From Thermomicrobiaceae bacterium (lineage in GTDB: Bacteria > Chloroflexota > Chloroflexia > Thermomicrobiales > Thermomicrobiaceae), in contig SLFF01000337.1 of NCBI GenBank assembly GCA_007124395.1, positions 1 through 6,977 on the forward strand: DNA of 6,977 bases, written 5' to 3'. The notes under the pieces are model-generated. The model saw only the letters and a program-made list of their open reading frames with translations. It made no database searches and had not been told where the DNA came from. Of this stretch, positions 5,718 to 6,977 are shown in pieces. Made by a program: the position numbers and the translations under genes. Each line of letters opens with the position of its first letter. Within the stretch, counting starts at the first letter, position 1.

Positions 5718-6524
5718 ATGCGCGACGACTCTCGTTCTCGACATTCAGTGCAGTCAGTTGAACGGGCGTTCGCTGTCCTGCGGTCGTTTACCGCGGAACG
5801 GCCGGTTCAGGGTGTCTCGGAGATCGCCTCGGCGCTGGATCTCAATCGCACCACGGTTCACCGATTGCTCGCCACGCTGGAGAGTTGCGGCGCGGTTCGA
5901 CGAGATCCGATCTCCCATCGCTACACCATCAGCGCTGGGGTACTGCAGTTCGCCAACGTGTTTCACCAGACGAGCAACGTCCGGGATATCGCCCATCAGG
6001 CGATGGTTCGCCTGCGGGATGAGACCGGACAGACGGCAGCCCTGCACCTGCGTGAGGGGTTCGAGCGTGTGACGATCTCGCAGGTCGAATCCAATCAGGA
6101 TCTCCGGATGACCTACCGCGACCTCGGAGTTCCCCAACCGCTTCATCTGGGCGCCCCCGGCAAAGCGATTCTGGCCCATCTCGGTGAGGACGAAATCGAG
6201 GAATACCTCTCCCGCCGTCACCTGGTGGCTTTTACCGAGAATTCGATCACCAATCCCGTTGCGATCCGTGCAGAGCTGGAGAAGATCCTCCACCGCGGGA
6301 TAAGCGTGAGTCGGGAAGAGCGACGTCCCGGGGTGGTCTCCGTGGCGGCGCCGGTTTTCAACGATGCTGGCCAGGTGATCGGGGCGATGAATATCTGCGG
6401 CCCGGTTCATCGTGTCAGCGAGGAGCAAATCGAGCAGATCATCCCTCTGGTTCGTGAGGCCGCCCGGGAGACCTCCCGTCGCCTCGGCTGGATCGAGAGT
6501 CCAGTTGCAGAGACGGCCGACTAG
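5718..6524 (+). CDS. IclR-family transcriptional regulator
   Basis: A 268-residue cytosolic DNA-binding protein with the standard IclR plan. An N-terminal winged helix-turn-helix spans about 9-70, beginning SVQSVERAFAVL, with the helix-turn-helix in VSEIASALDLNRTTVHRLLA. A C-terminal effector domain spans about 85-258 and contains the family signatures HLGAPGKAILAHL (143-155), GISVSREERRPGVVSVAAPV (194-213) and IGAMNICGP (221-229). IclR proteins usually bind a small metabolite and repress, or sometimes activate, a neighbouring catabolic operon and often themselves; the ligand cannot be read from sequence. Three starts are in frame: GTG 5691, GTG 5700 and ATG 5718. ATG 5718 is preferred because the promoter predicts transcription starting at about 5689-5691 and AGG lies 8 nt before this ATG. 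A leaderless start at GTG 5691 (277 residues) remains possible. Its targets are probably the aminotransferase, itself, or the downstream beta-propeller gene. Confidence 0.93.
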   Translation: MRDDSRSRHSVQSVERAFAVLRSFTAERPVQGVSEIASALDLNRTTVHRLLATLESCGAVRRDPISHRYTISAGVLQFANVFHQTSNVRDIAHQAMVRLRDETGQTAALHLREGFERVTISQVESNQDLRMTYRDLGVPQPLHLGAPGKAILAHLGEDEIEEYLSRRHLVAFTENSITNPVAIRAELEKILHRGISVSREERRPGVVSVAAPVFNDAGQVIGAMNICGPVHRVSEEQIEQIIPLVREAARETSRRLGWIESPVAETAD

Positions 6525-6553
6525 GCACCTTGCTCTCCCCCGCCCCCGTCGTC

Positions 6554-6582
6554 TTGACGAAACCCGCATTCTGCGCGACAAA
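6554..6582 (+). promoter_or_regulatory. Weak candidate promoter before the beta-propeller gene
   Basis: A good -35, TTGACG (6554-6559), has only a poor -10, GACAAA (6577-6582), at 17 bp. The -35 lies in a small palindrome, TCGTC-TT-GACGA (6549-6560), which could be an operator. Read-through from the IclR gene 90 bp upstream is an alternative. Confidence 0.25.
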
Positions 6583-6584
6583 AG

Positions 6585-6617
6585 GCATCGATGGATTGTT
6601 TGAGAGGAGCATCGATG
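6585..6617 (+). repeat. Direct repeat of a start-codon context (GCATCGATG twice)
   Basis: GCATCGATG occurs at 6585-6593 and 6609-6617, 24 bp apart. Both copies end in an ATG in the same frame, and each is preceded by a Shine-Dalgarno-like run: AAAAGG before the first and the stronger GAGAGGAG before the second. Confidence 0.6.
6602..6609 (+). promoter_or_regulatory. Ribosome binding site for the ATG at 6615
   Basis: GAGAGGAG, with AGGAG ending 5 nt before ATG 6615. This is the best ribosome site among the plus-strand genes and decides between the two in-frame starts at 6591 and 6615. Confidence 0.75.
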
Positions 6618-6977
6618 TCTACATCAAATGACGAACGCATCTCACTCGATGATGCGCTGCTGGAGCGGCTCGACTGGCGACTGGTCGGCCCGCATCGTGG
6701 TGGTCGTGTGGTGGCCGTTGCCGGGCACCCGACCGAAACCGGCACCTTCTACTTTGGTGCCTGCGCTGGTGGTGTCTGGAAAACCACCGACGGGGGCAGC
6801 ACCTGGGAGAACATCTCTGACGGTTTCTTCAACACCGCGGCGGTCGGCGCGCTGGCCGTTTCCCAGTCTGATCCGAATGTAATCTACGTCGGCACCGGCG
6901 AGACCTCGATCCGGGGGAACGTTTCTCACGGCGATGGTGTCTACAAGTCGACCGACGCCGGCCGGACCTGGACGCAC
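6615..6977 (+). CDS. Asp-box/sortilin-like beta-propeller protein, N-terminal part (3' end outside window)
   Basis: The first 121 codons of a frame that stays open to the window edge. After a charged 20-residue head comes WRLVGPHRGGRVVAVAGHP, then two Asp-box repeats, TTDGGSTW (57-64) and STDAGRTW (112-119). Between them lies the blade strand VGALAVSQSDPNVIYVGTGE. This is the start of the BNR/sortilin (VPS10)-type propeller found in proteins annotated as glycosyl hydrolases, exo-xyloglucanases or plain BNR-repeat proteins, commonly 700-1,100 residues long. Propeller blades of this type are structural, so no catalytic activity can be claimed from this part. There is no signal peptide with either ATG 6615 (preferred, strong ribosome site) or ATG 6591, so a cytoplasmic location is suggested, unlike many secreted relatives. 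It lies 90 bp after the IclR gene and may be co-regulated. Confidence 0.87.
   Translation, partial: MSTSNDERISLDDALLERLDWRLVGPHRGGRVVAVAGHPTETGTFYFGACAGGVWKTTDGGSTWENISDGFFNTAAVGALAVSQSDPNVIYVGTGETSIRGNVSHGDGVYKSTDAGRTWTH

Noticed and set aside
5754..6581. A 275-codon minus-strand frame opposite the IclR gene
   Set aside because: The plus strand encodes a full IclR protein with all signatures; the antisense frame arises from GC-rich codon bias.
1..6977. CRISPR array, tRNA or rRNA gene, insertion sequence ends
   Set aside because: No regularly spaced repeats, cloverleaf-like segments, conserved rRNA stretches, transposase frames or long terminal inverted repeats were seen on either strand.

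Overview
The window is a piece of a moderately GC-rich bacterial chromosome (hand-counted lines range from about 47% to 77% GC). It holds five complete protein genes and two genes cut by the window edges. I see no rRNA, tRNA, CRISPR array, transposase or attachment site. The gene mix is a DapA-family lyase, a class I aminotransferase, an IclR regulator, an Asp-box beta-propeller protein without signal peptide, and soluble multi-PAS signalling proteins. It suggests a free-living heterotroph, possibly a Chloroflexota lineage, but that placement is inference from protein flavour only.

Layout. Positions 2-388 (+) are the C-terminal part of a dihydrodipicolinate synthase/N-acetylneuraminate lyase family protein, followed by a hairpin terminator at 416-441. 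A 240-bp non-coding gap follows, with several inverted repeats. Positions 629-4309 carry a three-gene signalling block, all on the minus strand. In transcription order these are a cytoplasmic four-PAS sensor histidine kinase (4309-2093), a single-domain CheY/Rcp1-like response regulator (2015-1578), and a receiver protein with an unrecognised, internally duplicated C-terminal region (1573-629). A good sigma70-type promoter with an adjacent inverted repeat lies between the kinase and the two regulators, so the regulators can be transcribed separately from the kinase. A 180-bp divergent control region (4310-4489) separates this block from three plus-strand genes: a class I/II PLP aminotransferase (4490-5635), an IclR-type regulator with its own near-consensus promoter (5718-6524), and the start of an Asp-box/sortilin-like beta-propeller protein (6615 to the window end).

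How the genes may work together. The kinase has no receiver of its own, and neither receiver protein has a recognisable DNA-binding domain. The block therefore looks like a self-contained cytoplasmic phosphotransfer module: kinase to CheY-like protein and/or kinase to the receiver-repeat protein, with output probably through protein contacts. The aminotransferase and IclR regulator form a plausible local metabolic unit for amino-acid or 2-oxo-acid metabolism. The DapA-family lyase may belong to the same metabolism but is separated from it by the oppositely oriented signalling block.

The most unusual item is the C-terminal region of the 629-1573 protein. It contains two diverged copies of an approximately 70-residue module, sharing an LRxxGRxLDQ-type motif and an identically spaced D...AF..R...P motif, attached to a receiver whose conserved lysine is replaced by arginine.
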